64,000 nucleotides of DNA. It comes from Amycolatopsis rubida (GTDB lineage: Bacteria; Actinomycetota; Actinomycetes; Mycobacteriales; Pseudonocardiaceae). The position numbers and the translations under genes were made by a program. The stretch lies in assembly GCF_900115345.1 (NCBI RefSeq), contig NZ_FOWC01000009.1, positions 62,001 to 126,000 on the forward strand. Direction: 5' to 3'. Shown piece after piece: positions 34,284 through 41,542 of this stretch; within the stretch, counting starts at the first letter, position 1; every line of letters begins with the position of its first letter. The notes beneath the pieces are model-generated. The model was not told the DNA's origin. It did not search any database and saw nothing but the letters and a program-made list of their open reading frames with translations.

Positions 34284-35159
34284 ATGGAACTGCATCAGCT
34301 CGAATACTTCGTCGCGGTCGCTGAGGAAGCCAACTTCACGCGCGCGGCGGCCCGGATGCACGTCGCGCAGCCCGGGGTCAGCGCGCAGATCCGGCGGCTG
34401 GAACGCGAGCTGGGGCAGGCGCTGTTCGACCGGTCCGGGCGCACAGTACGGCTCACCGGCGTCGGCGAGGCCGCGTTGCCGCACGCCCGGGCCGCGCTCG
34501 CGGCGGTGGCGGCGGTGCGCGAGACGGTCGCGGAGCATGAGGGGCTGGTGCGCGGCCAGGTGGCGATGGGGATGGTGACCTCCGCCGGACCCGTGGCGCT
34601 GCCGGAGTTCCTGGCCGGGTTCGCGGAGCGCTACCCGGGAGTGGAAATCACGCTCAGCGAAGCGAATTCCGATCTGATGGCCGACGCGCTGCGGGAAGGA
34701 CGGCTGGATGTCGCGGTGATCGGCCTGGCCGACGGCGTGCCCGCCGGGCTGACCACTCAGATCGTGCTCGACGAGGAACTGGTCGCGGTCACCGCGCTGC
34801 GTGACGAGTTCGCTGACCGGGCTTCGCTCACCCTCGCTGACCTGGCCGAACGGTCGCTGATCTGCCTGCCGAAGGGCACCGGTATGCGGGGCGTGCTGGA
34901 GCGCGGGTTCGCCGCGGCCGGGCTGCGGGCGCGGGTGGCGATCGAGGCGAGCGACCCGAACGTGCTGGCCAAGCTCGCGATGCGCGGTCTCGGCGTGGCC
35001 ATGGTCCCGGAGTCGCTGGCTCGCTACTACGCCGAGGAGTTGCACACCTTGCGGCTGCGGCCGCAGCTGCGCGGGCAGCTGGCGCTGGCGTGGCGGTCCG
35101 ACGGCCCGGCCGGGCCCGCGGCTCGCGCGCTGATCGAGTTCGCCCGGTCGGAGCTTTAG
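34284..35159 (+). CDS. LysR-family transcriptional regulator
   Basis: This gene encodes 291 residues from ATG 34284 (MELHQLEYFVAVAEEANFTR). The helix-turn-helix is AAARMHVAQPGVSAQIRRLE with ERELGQALFDRSGRTVRLT, the standard LysR N-terminus. The two-lobed effector domain starts near residue 90 (GQVAMGMVTSAGPVALPEFL). It is divergent from the FAD oxidoreductase gene with a 70-base gap, the usual arrangement for a LysR target. The short locus for a modified peptide starts 181 bases after its stop and may or may not be under its control. Confidence 0.92.
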   Translation: MELHQLEYFVAVAEEANFTRAAARMHVAQPGVSAQIRRLERELGQALFDRSGRTVRLTGVGEAALPHARAALAAVAAVRETVAEHEGLVRGQVAMGMVTSAGPVALPEFLAGFAERYPGVEITLSEANSDLMADALREGRLDVAVIGLADGVPAGLTTQIVLDEELVAVTALRDEFADRASLTLADLAERSLICLPKGTGMRGVLERGFAAAGLRARVAIEASDPNVLAKLAMRGLGVAMVPESLARYYAEELHTLRLRPQLRGQLALAWRSDGPAGPAARALIEFARSEL

Positions 35160-35340
35160 CGCGCGGCGGAGCATACCCACGCCGCCCCGGCGGTGCCAAG
35201 GAATTCGGCCCGCAATTCTCGAAAAGCCCGCTCGGAGTAGTCCGTTCAGGTCCTCTTGCGGCATGGCCGGAGAATTCGAAGTACTGTCGGCGACGGCCGC
35301 GAGTGCGGTCGGGAGTTCGGGATAATCCGGAGGTATTTCC

Positions 35341-35418
35341 GTGAAGCTTGTTCGTCTCGTGCGCAAGGCCCTTCCGAGCAAGAGTCTCAAGTCTTACGCC
35401 TGGTACGGCTGGATCTGA
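35341..35418 (+). CDS. Atropopeptide-like RiPP precursor peptide, 25 residues
   Basis: The peptide starts at GTG 35341, seven bases after a strong GGAGG, and ends at TGA 35416-35418. It begins MKLVRLVRKALPSKS (basic leader, five Lys/Arg in the first nine residues) and ends LKSYAWYGWI. The last six residues, AWYGWI, line up with the tryptorubin A core AWYIWY, which a single P450 cross-links through its Trp and Tyr side chains. The next gene is a P450, separated by a palindrome. The best reading is a basic leader and an aromatic hexapeptide core. No other small gene lies between. Core boundary and product are inferred from the known family. Confidence 0.85.
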   Translation: MKLVRLVRKALPSKSLKSYAWYGWI

Positions 35419-35440
35419 TCGCTCTCGCCGGAAAGGGATC

Positions 35441-35468
35441 GGCCGGTTCCGGAATTCCGGAACCGGCC
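35441..35468. terminator. 28-base perfect palindrome between precursor and P450 (attenuator-like)
   Basis: GGCCGGTTCCGGAA at 35441-35454 is followed at once by its exact reverse complement (35455-35468). As RNA it folds to a 12-bp stem with an AAUU loop, 22 bases after the precursor stop and 26 before the P450 start. Such hairpins let the precursor be made in excess over the enzyme. Confidence 0.75.
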
Positions 35469-35494
35469 TCCCCGCGCCCTTGAGGAGTACTGCG

Positions 35495-36538
35495 GTGACC
35501 ATTCCCGCTGAACGGAACAAAGTGCGTCAGGTGGTATTCGCGCCGCGGATTCAAGAACTGTTCGACCGTTATCGGGGGAAATCCCTCTTTCGGCTGGAAC
35601 CGGACACCGTCGGCGTCGCCGGGGCCGAGTTGATGGACGCGGTGCTGCGCAGCCGGCCGCCGAACGCCGAGGAGCGGCCGACCTTCAAGCCGGTGCGCGG
35701 CCGGGTGGTCACGCGGCCGGAATCGTCGGCGTTGATGCGCGCGGTCGGCGCGGACGTGCGCGCCGCGCTCAAGAAGCCGCTCGGCGAGGCTGATCTCTCC
35801 GGAACGTGGCCCGCCGTGCCGCATAACTACCTGCGCGACCTGGTGTTCGGCCGCGAACAGCGGCGGTTCCGGGTCCTTGTCGACCGTCGGCTGGAGTTGA
35901 CGCCGAAGATCACCTGGGCGGCAGTCGCCACCGGAGCCGCGCTCTGGGGACGGCCCGCGCCCGAGGTCGCACTGTCCACCTTGGCGCGGATGGTGCTGGA
36001 GGCCGACACCTACGAACAGCGCCGCTTCGCGATGTACCTCTACCGGCGCGTGGCCGGGCCGGTCTGCTTCACCGTCGCCGCGCTGGTCACGAACGCTTTG
36101 TGGCTCAGTTCGCCGCTGAAGGACGACGTGCCCACCGAATACGTGCTCAACGAGGCGCTGCGCCTGCTGCCGCCGTCGTGGAACATCCTGCGTGTGCGTT
36201 CACCGGAGTTCGCCGAGGTGGACGCCCGGATCGGCCCGGGCGACGACGTCCTGCTGCTGCCGCTGCTCAGCCACCGCGACCCCGAACTGTGGGACGCGCC
36301 GGACGAGTTCCGGCCGAGCCGCTGGGCCTCGCTCGACCCGGACACCCATCCCGGTTACTTCCCGTTCGGGCACAGCAACGAACGCTGCTGGGGACGGCAC
36401 ATGGTGCTGCCGCTGGCGGAACGCGTCCTCGACCTGGTCCGGCGCGACGGTCTGGTCGTCGATCCGGCGCAAACGCGGGCGCGGGTGCACCTGGACGGGC
36501 TGATGGAGGTCTCGGACGTGCGGGTCGTGCGCGCCTGA
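35495..36538 (+). CDS. Short cytochrome P450, presumed peptide cross-linking enzyme
   Basis: This gene encodes 347 residues from GTG 35495 (MTIPAERNKVRQVVF), with GAGGAG seven bases upstream. An open frame from 35348 runs through the precursor region and is rejected. The ExxR pair is NEALRLLPP (Glu220, Arg223). The haem loop is YFPFGHSNERCWGRHM with the ligand Cys298, where the usual second Gly and His are Ser and Glu. The I-helix AGxxT is not recognisable (VAALVTNALWL). It is about 50 residues shorter than typical bacterial P450s. Directly behind an AWYGWI precursor, it should oxidatively couple Trp/Tyr side chains as in atropopeptides. Confidence 0.87.
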   Translation: MTIPAERNKVRQVVFAPRIQELFDRYRGKSLFRLEPDTVGVAGAELMDAVLRSRPPNAEERPTFKPVRGRVVTRPESSALMRAVGADVRAALKKPLGEADLSGTWPAVPHNYLRDLVFGREQRRFRVLVDRRLELTPKITWAAVATGAALWGRPAPEVALSTLARMVLEADTYEQRRFAMYLYRRVAGPVCFTVAALVTNALWLSSPLKDDVPTEYVLNEALRLLPPSWNILRVRSPEFAEVDARIGPGDDVLLLPLLSHRDPELWDAPDEFRPSRWASLDPDTHPGYFPFGHSNERCWGRHMVLPLAERVLDLVRRDGLVVDPAQTRARVHLDGLMEVSDVRVVRA

Positions 36539-36579
36539 GGGCTCTTGGCAACACGTCAACGAGACGTTCCCCTGGACGG

Positions 36580-37341
36580 ATGCTCCAGGACGGCGTGCTC
36601 GGCGTCAGCCTGCTCGCGGGCGGCGCGAACGTGATCATGCAGCTGGGCCGGCCCGAGGTCGGGTACGGCGTGCTGGAAAGCCGGGTCGATTCGGGGAATC
36701 TGTTCAAGCATCCGCTGAAACGCACCCGCACCACCGTCACCTACCTCGCGGTCGCCGTGCTCGGCACCGACGCGGATCGGGCGGCGTACCGGCGGGCGGT
36801 GAATTCGGTGCACGCGCACGTGGTTTCGACTGAGTCGAGTCCGGTGCGGTACCGGGCTTTCGACCGGGAGCTGCAGCTGTGGGTCGCCGCCTGCCTGGCT
36901 CATGGCGTCGAGGACGTGCATCGCGTGTTTCTCGGTCGGCCCGCTCCGGAATCCTGGTACGCCGAGGCCGCGGTGCTCGGAACGACGCTGCAAATGCGTC
37001 CGGAGGACTTCGCGGCGTACTGGGCGGACGGACTGGCCCAAGTGGACATCGACGACCGGCTCCGTGAATACCTCACCGCCATCGCGAATCTGGAATTCCT
37101 GCCGCGGCCGTTCTCGTTCCTCTTCGGACGGTTCCATCGCTTCGTCACGATCGGGTTCCTGCCGCAGGTGTACCGCGAGCGGATGCGGCTGCCGTGCTCG
37201 GCCGCGGACCAGCGCCGGTTCGATCGGCTCGGCGGTTGCGTAAAGGAAAACCCCTCGTCTCAGCGGTTGACCGGAATGAGCTGGTGGACAAGGGTTGACC
37301 TATGGCCAAACCGGATGAGGTGCGCGAAGGGGTTTCCCTGA
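36580..37341 (+). CDS. MpaB/DUF2236-type oxygenase, probably C-terminally shortened
   Basis: This gene encodes 253 residues from ATG 36580, 41 bases after the P450 stop. It begins MLQDGVLGVSLLAGGANVIM and has the DUF2236 haem-oxygenase signatures: GVLESRVDSGNLFKHPLKRT, YRRAVNSVHAHVVS with likely haem His, and YRAFDRELQLWVAACLAHG. After PSFLFGRFHRF-type sequence (FLPRPFSFLFGRFHRFVTIG), the conserved part stops at ADQRRFDRLGG. The last 40 residues look random, run across the start of the LigD gene and overlap it by 40 bases, so a truncated 3' end is likely. It may tailor the peptide product or be unrelated. Confidence 0.75.
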   Translation: MLQDGVLGVSLLAGGANVIMQLGRPEVGYGVLESRVDSGNLFKHPLKRTRTTVTYLAVAVLGTDADRAAYRRAVNSVHAHVVSTESSPVRYRAFDRELQLWVAACLAHGVEDVHRVFLGRPAPESWYAEAAVLGTTLQMRPEDFAAYWADGLAQVDIDDRLREYLTAIANLEFLPRPFSFLFGRFHRFVTIGFLPQVYRERMRLPCSAADQRRFDRLGGCVKENPSSQRLTGMSWWTRVDLWPNRMRCAKGFP

Positions 37342-38267
37342 CCAACCTCGACCAGGAGCTGTTCGTCGACGCCGGGGTGACCAAGCGCGACCTCGTCGAC
37401 TACTTCGACGCCGTTTCGGACCGGTTGCTGCCGGTGCTGCGCGACCGTCCGCTGTCGGTGGTGCGCGTGCTGCGCGGGCAGGACGCGTTCATGCAGAAGA
37501 ACCTGCCGAAGTACACGCCGGAGTGGGTGCCGCGGGCGAAACTGTGGGCGGAGAGTTCACAACGGACAGTCACCTACGGCCTGTGCAATGACCGCCGGAC
37601 CCTGTTGTGGTTCGGCAATCAGCGTGCGGTCGAACTGCATCCGGCGCTGACCCGGGTGGAACCGATCGGCCAGACCGATCTGATCATGGATCTCGACCCG
37701 CCCGAGGGCGCGGACTTCGGCGTCGCGGTGGCGGCGGCTCGGCTGGTGCGGCAGGCTTTGGCCGACGTCGGGCTCGCCGGTGCGTTGAAGACCAGCGGGT
37801 CCAAGGGTGTGCACGTGTTCGTGCCGCTGGTTCCCGGGCTGTCCTTTGCCGACGTCGCGGCGGCGACCCGGGCGGTCGGCGCGCGGGCGGAACGGATCGA
37901 TCCGCGGCTGGCGACCACGGCGTTCATCCGGGAAGACCGGCACGGCAAGGTGTTTCTCGATTCGACCCGCGCGGGCGGAGCGACCGTGGCGGCGGTTTAC
38001 AGCCCGCGGATCCGGCCGGGTGCGCCGGTGTCGTTCCCGGTCCGCTGGGCGGACGCGGACAATGTCAAACCAGCGGACTTCACCGTGAAGACCGCCGCGG
38101 GCCTTCTCGGCAGTGCCGATCCGTGGGTGGAGGAATTGCCGGAACCGCAGGAACTCCCGGCGGATCTCGTGGCCGAGGGGCACATGATCCCGGTCGCCCG
38201 GGTCGCGGCGATGCACGAGGGCAAGCGTCGCGCCCGGGCGCGCCGGGAATCAGGGGAGAGCGAGTAA
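37302..38267 (+). CDS. Stand-alone LigD-type polymerase/primase domain (NHEJ)
   Basis: This gene encodes 321 residues. LigD polymerase features are TNLDQELFVDAGVTKRDLVD at the N-terminus, LRGQDAFMQKNLPKY near residue 57, the metal motif QTDLIMDLDPPEG (Asp130, Asp132), and LKTSGSKGVHVFVPL near 162. VFLDSTRAGGATVAAVYSPR near 207 follows. Such proteins add nucleotides during Ku-dependent end joining. Here it is a single domain without ligase or nuclease modules and no Ku gene is near. The last 18 bases overlap the convergent methyltransferase gene. Confidence 0.9.
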   Translation: MAKPDEVREGVSLTNLDQELFVDAGVTKRDLVDYFDAVSDRLLPVLRDRPLSVVRVLRGQDAFMQKNLPKYTPEWVPRAKLWAESSQRTVTYGLCNDRRTLLWFGNQRAVELHPALTRVEPIGQTDLIMDLDPPEGADFGVAVAAARLVRQALADVGLAGALKTSGSKGVHVFVPLVPGLSFADVAAATRAVGARAERIDPRLATTAFIREDRHGKVFLDSTRAGGATVAAVYSPRIRPGAPVSFPVRWADADNVKPADFTVKTAAGLLGSADPWVEELPEPQELPADLVAEGHMIPVARVAAMHEGKRRARARRESGESE

Positions 38268-38987
38268 ATCCTGGTGGTGCACGGTGACCTCGGTGATCTG
38301 CCGATCCTCGGGTACGGTCAGGTCTGGTTGTTCTTCTCGTGCTGCGGCAACGAATCCGCGGTACCAGGCGTCGATGAGTTCGCGGTGTTCCGGGCCGAGC
38401 TGCCACGGTGACAGTCTGGTGTGGACGGTCCAACCGTACCGCTGGAACTCTGCTGCGGTGACGGCGACGGCTTCTGGGCCCAGCTTTCCGTCTCGGCGTT
38501 GATGGTCGTTGAAGGCGGTGTTGAGTGCTTCGTCTGCTGCGTCCGCTGGCGTGAGGCGAGCCGATCCGGTCACGGACAATGTGAACAGCGCTGGGCTTTG
38601 CGCGTCCACACAGGACTTCACTAATCGCTGGATCTCTTCCTCAGTAAGGAGATCCAGCAAGGCGGAAGCCGTTACGAGAGAAGTGCCGCCGAAACCCAGC
38701 CGAGTCACGTCGGCTTGTTCGGTCACGACGCTGATCCCCGGCGGAAGACTGCGGGCGGCGATCTTGAGCAGCCGCTGGTCCTGGTCGTGCAGAATCCACC
38801 GCTGCGGTTTCGGAAGCCGGCCGGACAGCCAGCGTCCCATCGCACCCGTGCCGCAGCCGAGGTCCCGGATGACCGCCGGGACGGCCGGGAGCAAGGCGAC
38901 CAGATCGGCCGCCCTGGCCGCGGTGTCGGCTGGTTCTCTGAGCCGCAGCCATTCCGGCGCGTAACCGGAAGAGTCCGCTGTGGTCAC
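38250..38987 (-). CDS. Class I SAM-dependent methyltransferase
   Basis: This gene encodes 245 residues. Motif I is VIRDLGCGTGAMGRWLSGRL near residue 39, the acidic residue after beta-2 is in RWILHDQDQRLLKIAARSLP, and the motif before beta-4 is ADVTRLGFGGTSLVTASALL. The stop ends 18 bases inside the LigD gene and the ATG overlaps the stop of the upstream pterin-synthase gene (ATGA), so it is the third gene of a leftward operon: dehydrogenase, pterin synthase, methyltransferase. The methyl acceptor is unknown. A pterin or a product of the dehydrogenase is a reasonable guess. Confidence 0.87.
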   Translation of the reverse strand: MTTADSSGYAPEWLRLREPADTAARAADLVALLPAVPAVIRDLGCGTGAMGRWLSGRLPKPQRWILHDQDQRLLKIAARSLPPGISVVTEQADVTRLGFGGTSLVTASALLDLLTEEEIQRLVKSCVDAQSPALFTLSVTGSARLTPADAADEALNTAFNDHQRRDGKLGPEAVAVTAAEFQRYGWTVHTRLSPWQLGPEHRELIDAWYRGFVAAAREEQPDLTVPEDRQITEVTVHHQDLLALP

Positions 38988-39382
38988 AAGGAACGCTCGT
39001 ATCCGGCCGAAGCGGCGTGGGATTCGTGCAGGGTCACCGAGATCTGGGCCAGCCCGCGCGCGTTCTCGCCGAGTTCCCCGGCGTGGATCCGGTCCGCGAG
39101 CCGGTCGGCGATCACCTTGGCGAGGTATTCCGTCGACGTGTTGATCCCGGCGAAATCGGGTTCGTCGTCCAGGTTCCGGTAGTTCAGGTCCGCGAGGACC
39201 GCACCGAGCCGCTGGGTGGCGAGCCCGATGTCCACGACGATGTTGTCCGAGTCCAATTCGGACCGCCGAAACGTAGCGTCGACCACGAACGTCGCGCCGT
39301 GCAACCGCTGCGCCGGGCCGAAAACCTCGCCGCGGAAACTGTGGGCGACCATGATGTGATCGCGCACGGTGACACTGAACAA
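38984..39382 (-). CDS. 6-pyruvoyl-tetrahydropterin synthase / QueD-like protein
   Basis: This gene encodes 132 residues from TTG 39382 (MFSVTVRDHIMVAHSFRGEV), with AAGGAG seven bases before it. The first zinc His is in VAHSFRG and another in AQRLHGATFVVDA, but the usual HGH pair of the family is not complete. The later core NLDDEPDFAGINTSTEYLAK and VTLHESHAASAGYE hold the conserved Glu/His of the active site. It probably acts on a dihydroneopterin or similar triphosphate, and forms an operon with an MDR dehydrogenase and a methyltransferase. It is a family member of unproven reaction. Confidence 0.82.
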   Translation of the reverse strand: MFSVTVRDHIMVAHSFRGEVFGPAQRLHGATFVVDATFRRSELDSDNIVVDIGLATQRLGAVLADLNYRNLDDEPDFAGINTSTEYLAKVIADRLADRIHAGELGENARGLAQISVTLHESHAASAGYERSL

Positions 39383-39393
39383 CGCGTTCTCCT

Positions 39394-40368
39394 TTACGGG
39401 TAGGTGATCCGGTGAGCCAGTCCGTGCAGAGTTCCCTCCGCTAGCCGTGCCGCGACGTCCGGCAGTTCGGCGAAGGTGGATTCGCTGGTGACGAGCGTGT
39501 CGAACGCCGGGTCCGCGAGCAGCCGCAACGCCAGCGCCATCCGGTCGCCGTAACCGCGCCGCGCCGCGCGGGCTGGCGAAACGGTGCCGACCTGGCTGCC
39601 GCGCACAGTGAGTCGTCGCGAATGGAAGTTCTCGCCGAGCGGAACTGACACCTGACGGTCGCCGTACCAGCTCAACTCGACCACTGTGCCCTCGTGGCCG
39701 AGCAGTTCCAGCGAACGCGCGAGCCCGGCGTCGGTCGCGCTGGCGTGCACCACGAGATCGAGGCCGCCGCTCGCGGTTTCCGGGGTGGCGTAACGAATGC
39801 CGAACGCGTTCGCGACCTCCGCGCGGTCCGGATCGGGGTCGACGAGCTGGACGTCCACGCCGGGAAACCGGGACAGCAGCCGCGCGACGCTGCAGCCGAC
39901 CATCCCCGCCCCGACCACCGCGATCCGGTCGCCGATCAGCGGTGCCGCGTCCCAGAGCGCGTTCACCGCGGTCTCGACAGTCCCGGCGAGCACCGCACGC
40001 GCCGCGGGGACGTCGTCCGGCACCACCGTGACCGCCGACGCGGGCACGACGTACTCGGTCTGATGTGGATAGAGACAGAACACCGTGCGCCCGGCCAGTT
40101 CCGGCGGTCCGGAAAGGACCTCCCCGACGTTCAGGTAGCCGTACTTGACCGGCCACGGAAAGTCGCCCTCCTGATACGGCGCGCGCATGATTCCGTGCTG
40201 GCTCTCCGGCACCCCGCCGCGCAGCACGAGACTTTCCGTGCCGCGGCTCAACGCCGAAAATCGCGTGCGGACCAGCACTTCGCCGGCTTGCGGAGCAGCC
40301 ACCTCGGCCGATCGGAGCTCCCCGCCCGCGGCCGAAGTGAACCAGAAGGCCTGCGCCGCCCGTGTCAA
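39394..40368 (-). CDS. MDR-superfamily dehydrogenase lacking the zinc ligands (BchC-like)
   Basis: This gene encodes 324 residues from TTG 40368, with GGAGG six bases upstream. It has the Rossmann motif IAVVGAGMVGCSVARLLSRF near residue 150 and the MDR barrel, but the catalytic Cys and GHE motifs are replaced by FSALSRGTESLVLRGG and YGYLNVGEV, as in bacteriochlorophyllide-type (BchC-like) dehydrogenases. It is the first gene of the leftward operon with the pterin synthase and methyltransferase. The redox substrate is unknown. It should use NAD(P) in the cytosol. Confidence 0.85.
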   Translation of the reverse strand: MTRAAQAFWFTSAAGGELRSAEVAAPQAGEVLVRTRFSALSRGTESLVLRGGVPESQHGIMRAPYQEGDFPWPVKYGYLNVGEVLSGPPELAGRTVFCLYPHQTEYVVPASAVTVVPDDVPAARAVLAGTVETAVNALWDAAPLIGDRIAVVGAGMVGCSVARLLSRFPGVDVQLVDPDPDRAEVANAFGIRYATPETASGGLDLVVHASATDAGLARSLELLGHEGTVVELSWYGDRQVSVPLGENFHSRRLTVRGSQVGTVSPARAARRGYGDRMALALRLLADPAFDTLVTSESTFAELPDVAARLAEGTLHGLAHRITYP

Positions 40369-40401
40369 GGTTGTCCTCCGTTGCTGCCGGATCGAGGAGA
40401 A

Positions 40402-41118
40402 ATGGCTGTCTCCACCTGTACACGAACCCCGGCCGAGCTGGGTTCAACCGTCGTCCAGCAGGCTCCCGCGCTGCTGGCGCAACTCGCCCTGCTGACCCTG
40501 CTGACGGTGACGACCGGCCTCGGCCTGCTTGGCTGGACAGTCGGCGTGGCCTACCTCCTCGGCCTGTTAGTCCTGCTCACCCAGGGCGCCTGGCGGATCA
40601 GGGGGTACCGGCTGGGCCCGGCCGACCAGGTGACCCTCGCCCGAGCGGCCCTGATCGGCACCGTGACCGCCCTGGTCGCCGACCGCCTTGGCGGGCATCC
40701 GCCGCTGACCTTGATCGTCCCCGTCGCCGCGGTCGCCCTGGCCCTGGACGCACTCGACGGCTACGTCGCCCGCCGCACCGGAACCGTCTCCGCGCTGGGC
40801 GCCCGATTCGACATGGAAGCGGACGCCTTCCTGATCCTGGTGCTGAGCGTCCTGGTCGCCACCACGGCCGGTCCGTGGGTGCTGGCAATCGGCCTGATGC
40901 GATACGCCTTCGTCGCCGCAGCCCGGCTGTGGCCATGGCTTCGCGCCCCGCTGCGCCCCAGCCGGGCACGGAAGGCAGTGGCGGCTTTGCAGGGAATCGC
41001 CCTGACCGCCGCGGTGGCGGGAGCCGCACCGGCGGTCTTGGCGGGGATTGCGGCAGCGACGCTGAGCTGGTCATTCGGGCGCGACGTGTGGTGGCTGTAC
41101 CGGAACCGCGCTGGCTAG
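40402..41118 (+). CDS. CDP-alcohol phosphatidyltransferase, membrane enzyme
   Basis: This gene encodes 238 residues from ATG 40402 (MAVSTCTRTPAELGSTVVQQ), with GAGGAG very close upstream. The family catalytic motif is complete: DALDGYVARRTG, then GARFDMEAD, giving D-x2-DG-x2-AR and G-x3-D-x3-D around residues 114-140. Several hydrophobic helices surround it. It would transfer a phospho-alcohol from CDP-alcohol to a hydroxyl acceptor in the membrane. It is divergent from the dehydrogenase/pterin operon with only 33 bases between starts, which suggests shared control. Confidence 0.88.
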   Translation: MAVSTCTRTPAELGSTVVQQAPALLAQLALLTLLTVTTGLGLLGWTVGVAYLLGLLVLLTQGAWRIRGYRLGPADQVTLARAALIGTVTALVADRLGGHPPLTLIVPVAAVALALDALDGYVARRTGTVSALGARFDMEADAFLILVLSVLVATTAGPWVLAIGLMRYAFVAAARLWPWLRAPLRPSRARKAVAALQGIALTAAVAGAAPAVLAGIAAATLSWSFGRDVWWLYRNRAG

Positions 41119-41210
41119 GGAATTCTCCGGAATTCTCTATCGTCCGGGTTCCGGCATCGGAAACCGTGTTTCTCACACGGTCGCGGCTCTTGATTTCGTA
41201 ACGTGGCGAA

Positions 41211-41277
41211 AGGGCCAGCCGCTTGTCTTCGAGTCGCCCCGACTAGGCGGACTCTCGCAGATCAAACGACTGGCCCT
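41211..41277. other. Foldable intergenic element (nested inverted repeats)
   Basis: AGGGCCAG (41211-41218) pairs with CTGGCCCT (41270-41277) and encloses a second hairpin, GAGTCGCC (41231-41238) with GGCGGACTC (41246-41254, one bulged G). This could be a structured RNA, a terminator for the CDP-alcohol gene or a remnant of a mobile element. No known RNA family is recognised. Confidence 0.35.
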
Positions 41278-41290
41278 GGGATGCGGTATC

Positions 41291-41354
41291 GGCCCCCCTC
41301 AGGCTGATCGCCAACCTCCCGATGTCCACCATAGCGGTGCCGGAATACTGCCGC
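41291..41354 (-). repeat. Second copy of the defence-operon promoter region, without a gene
   Basis: This segment matches 48776-48838 at roughly three quarters of positions. Shared blocks include GGCCCCCCTC, GGCTGAT, CAACCT, ACCATAGCGG and ATACT at nearly the same spacing. On the minus strand it carries TATGGT like the operon promoter. No ORF follows on its leftward side, so it looks like a duplicated or left-over promoter at the far border of the operon. Confidence 0.65.
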
Positions 41355-41542
41355 TTAACCCGTCGGTGGATAACTAGGCGGCATTCATTTTCACGGTATC
41401 TGACATCCTGTCAATAGTGTTGCTAATTGCGCTCGAGCTGCGGATTTGCCCCGATTAGCAATCGCAAAAAGAAACCGTACGTGGATCCTGGTGCCTCAGT
41501 GCTGGCTGAGCGGCTGGTGGAGGTCGTAGGGCCGTGCCGGAC

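Larger units (their letters stand above)
41119..41542. other. Gene-free gap left of the defence operon
   Basis: These 424 bases hold no credible gene. The part at 41355-41470 is distinctly AT-richer than the surroundings. Two structured pieces are listed separately: a foldable element at 41211-41277 and a relict copy of the operon promoter at 41291-41354. Confidence 0.6.

Noticed and set aside
35348..35494. Longer N-terminus for the P450 running through the precursor region
   Set aside because: The added 49 residues are unlike any P450. The GAGGAG-GTG at 35495 gives a normal start, and the region is better explained by the precursor in another frame plus the palindrome.
41211..41277. A tRNA, because of a TTCGAGTC segment
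   Set aside because: No acceptor stem, anticodon arm or D arm of tRNA length can be formed around it.
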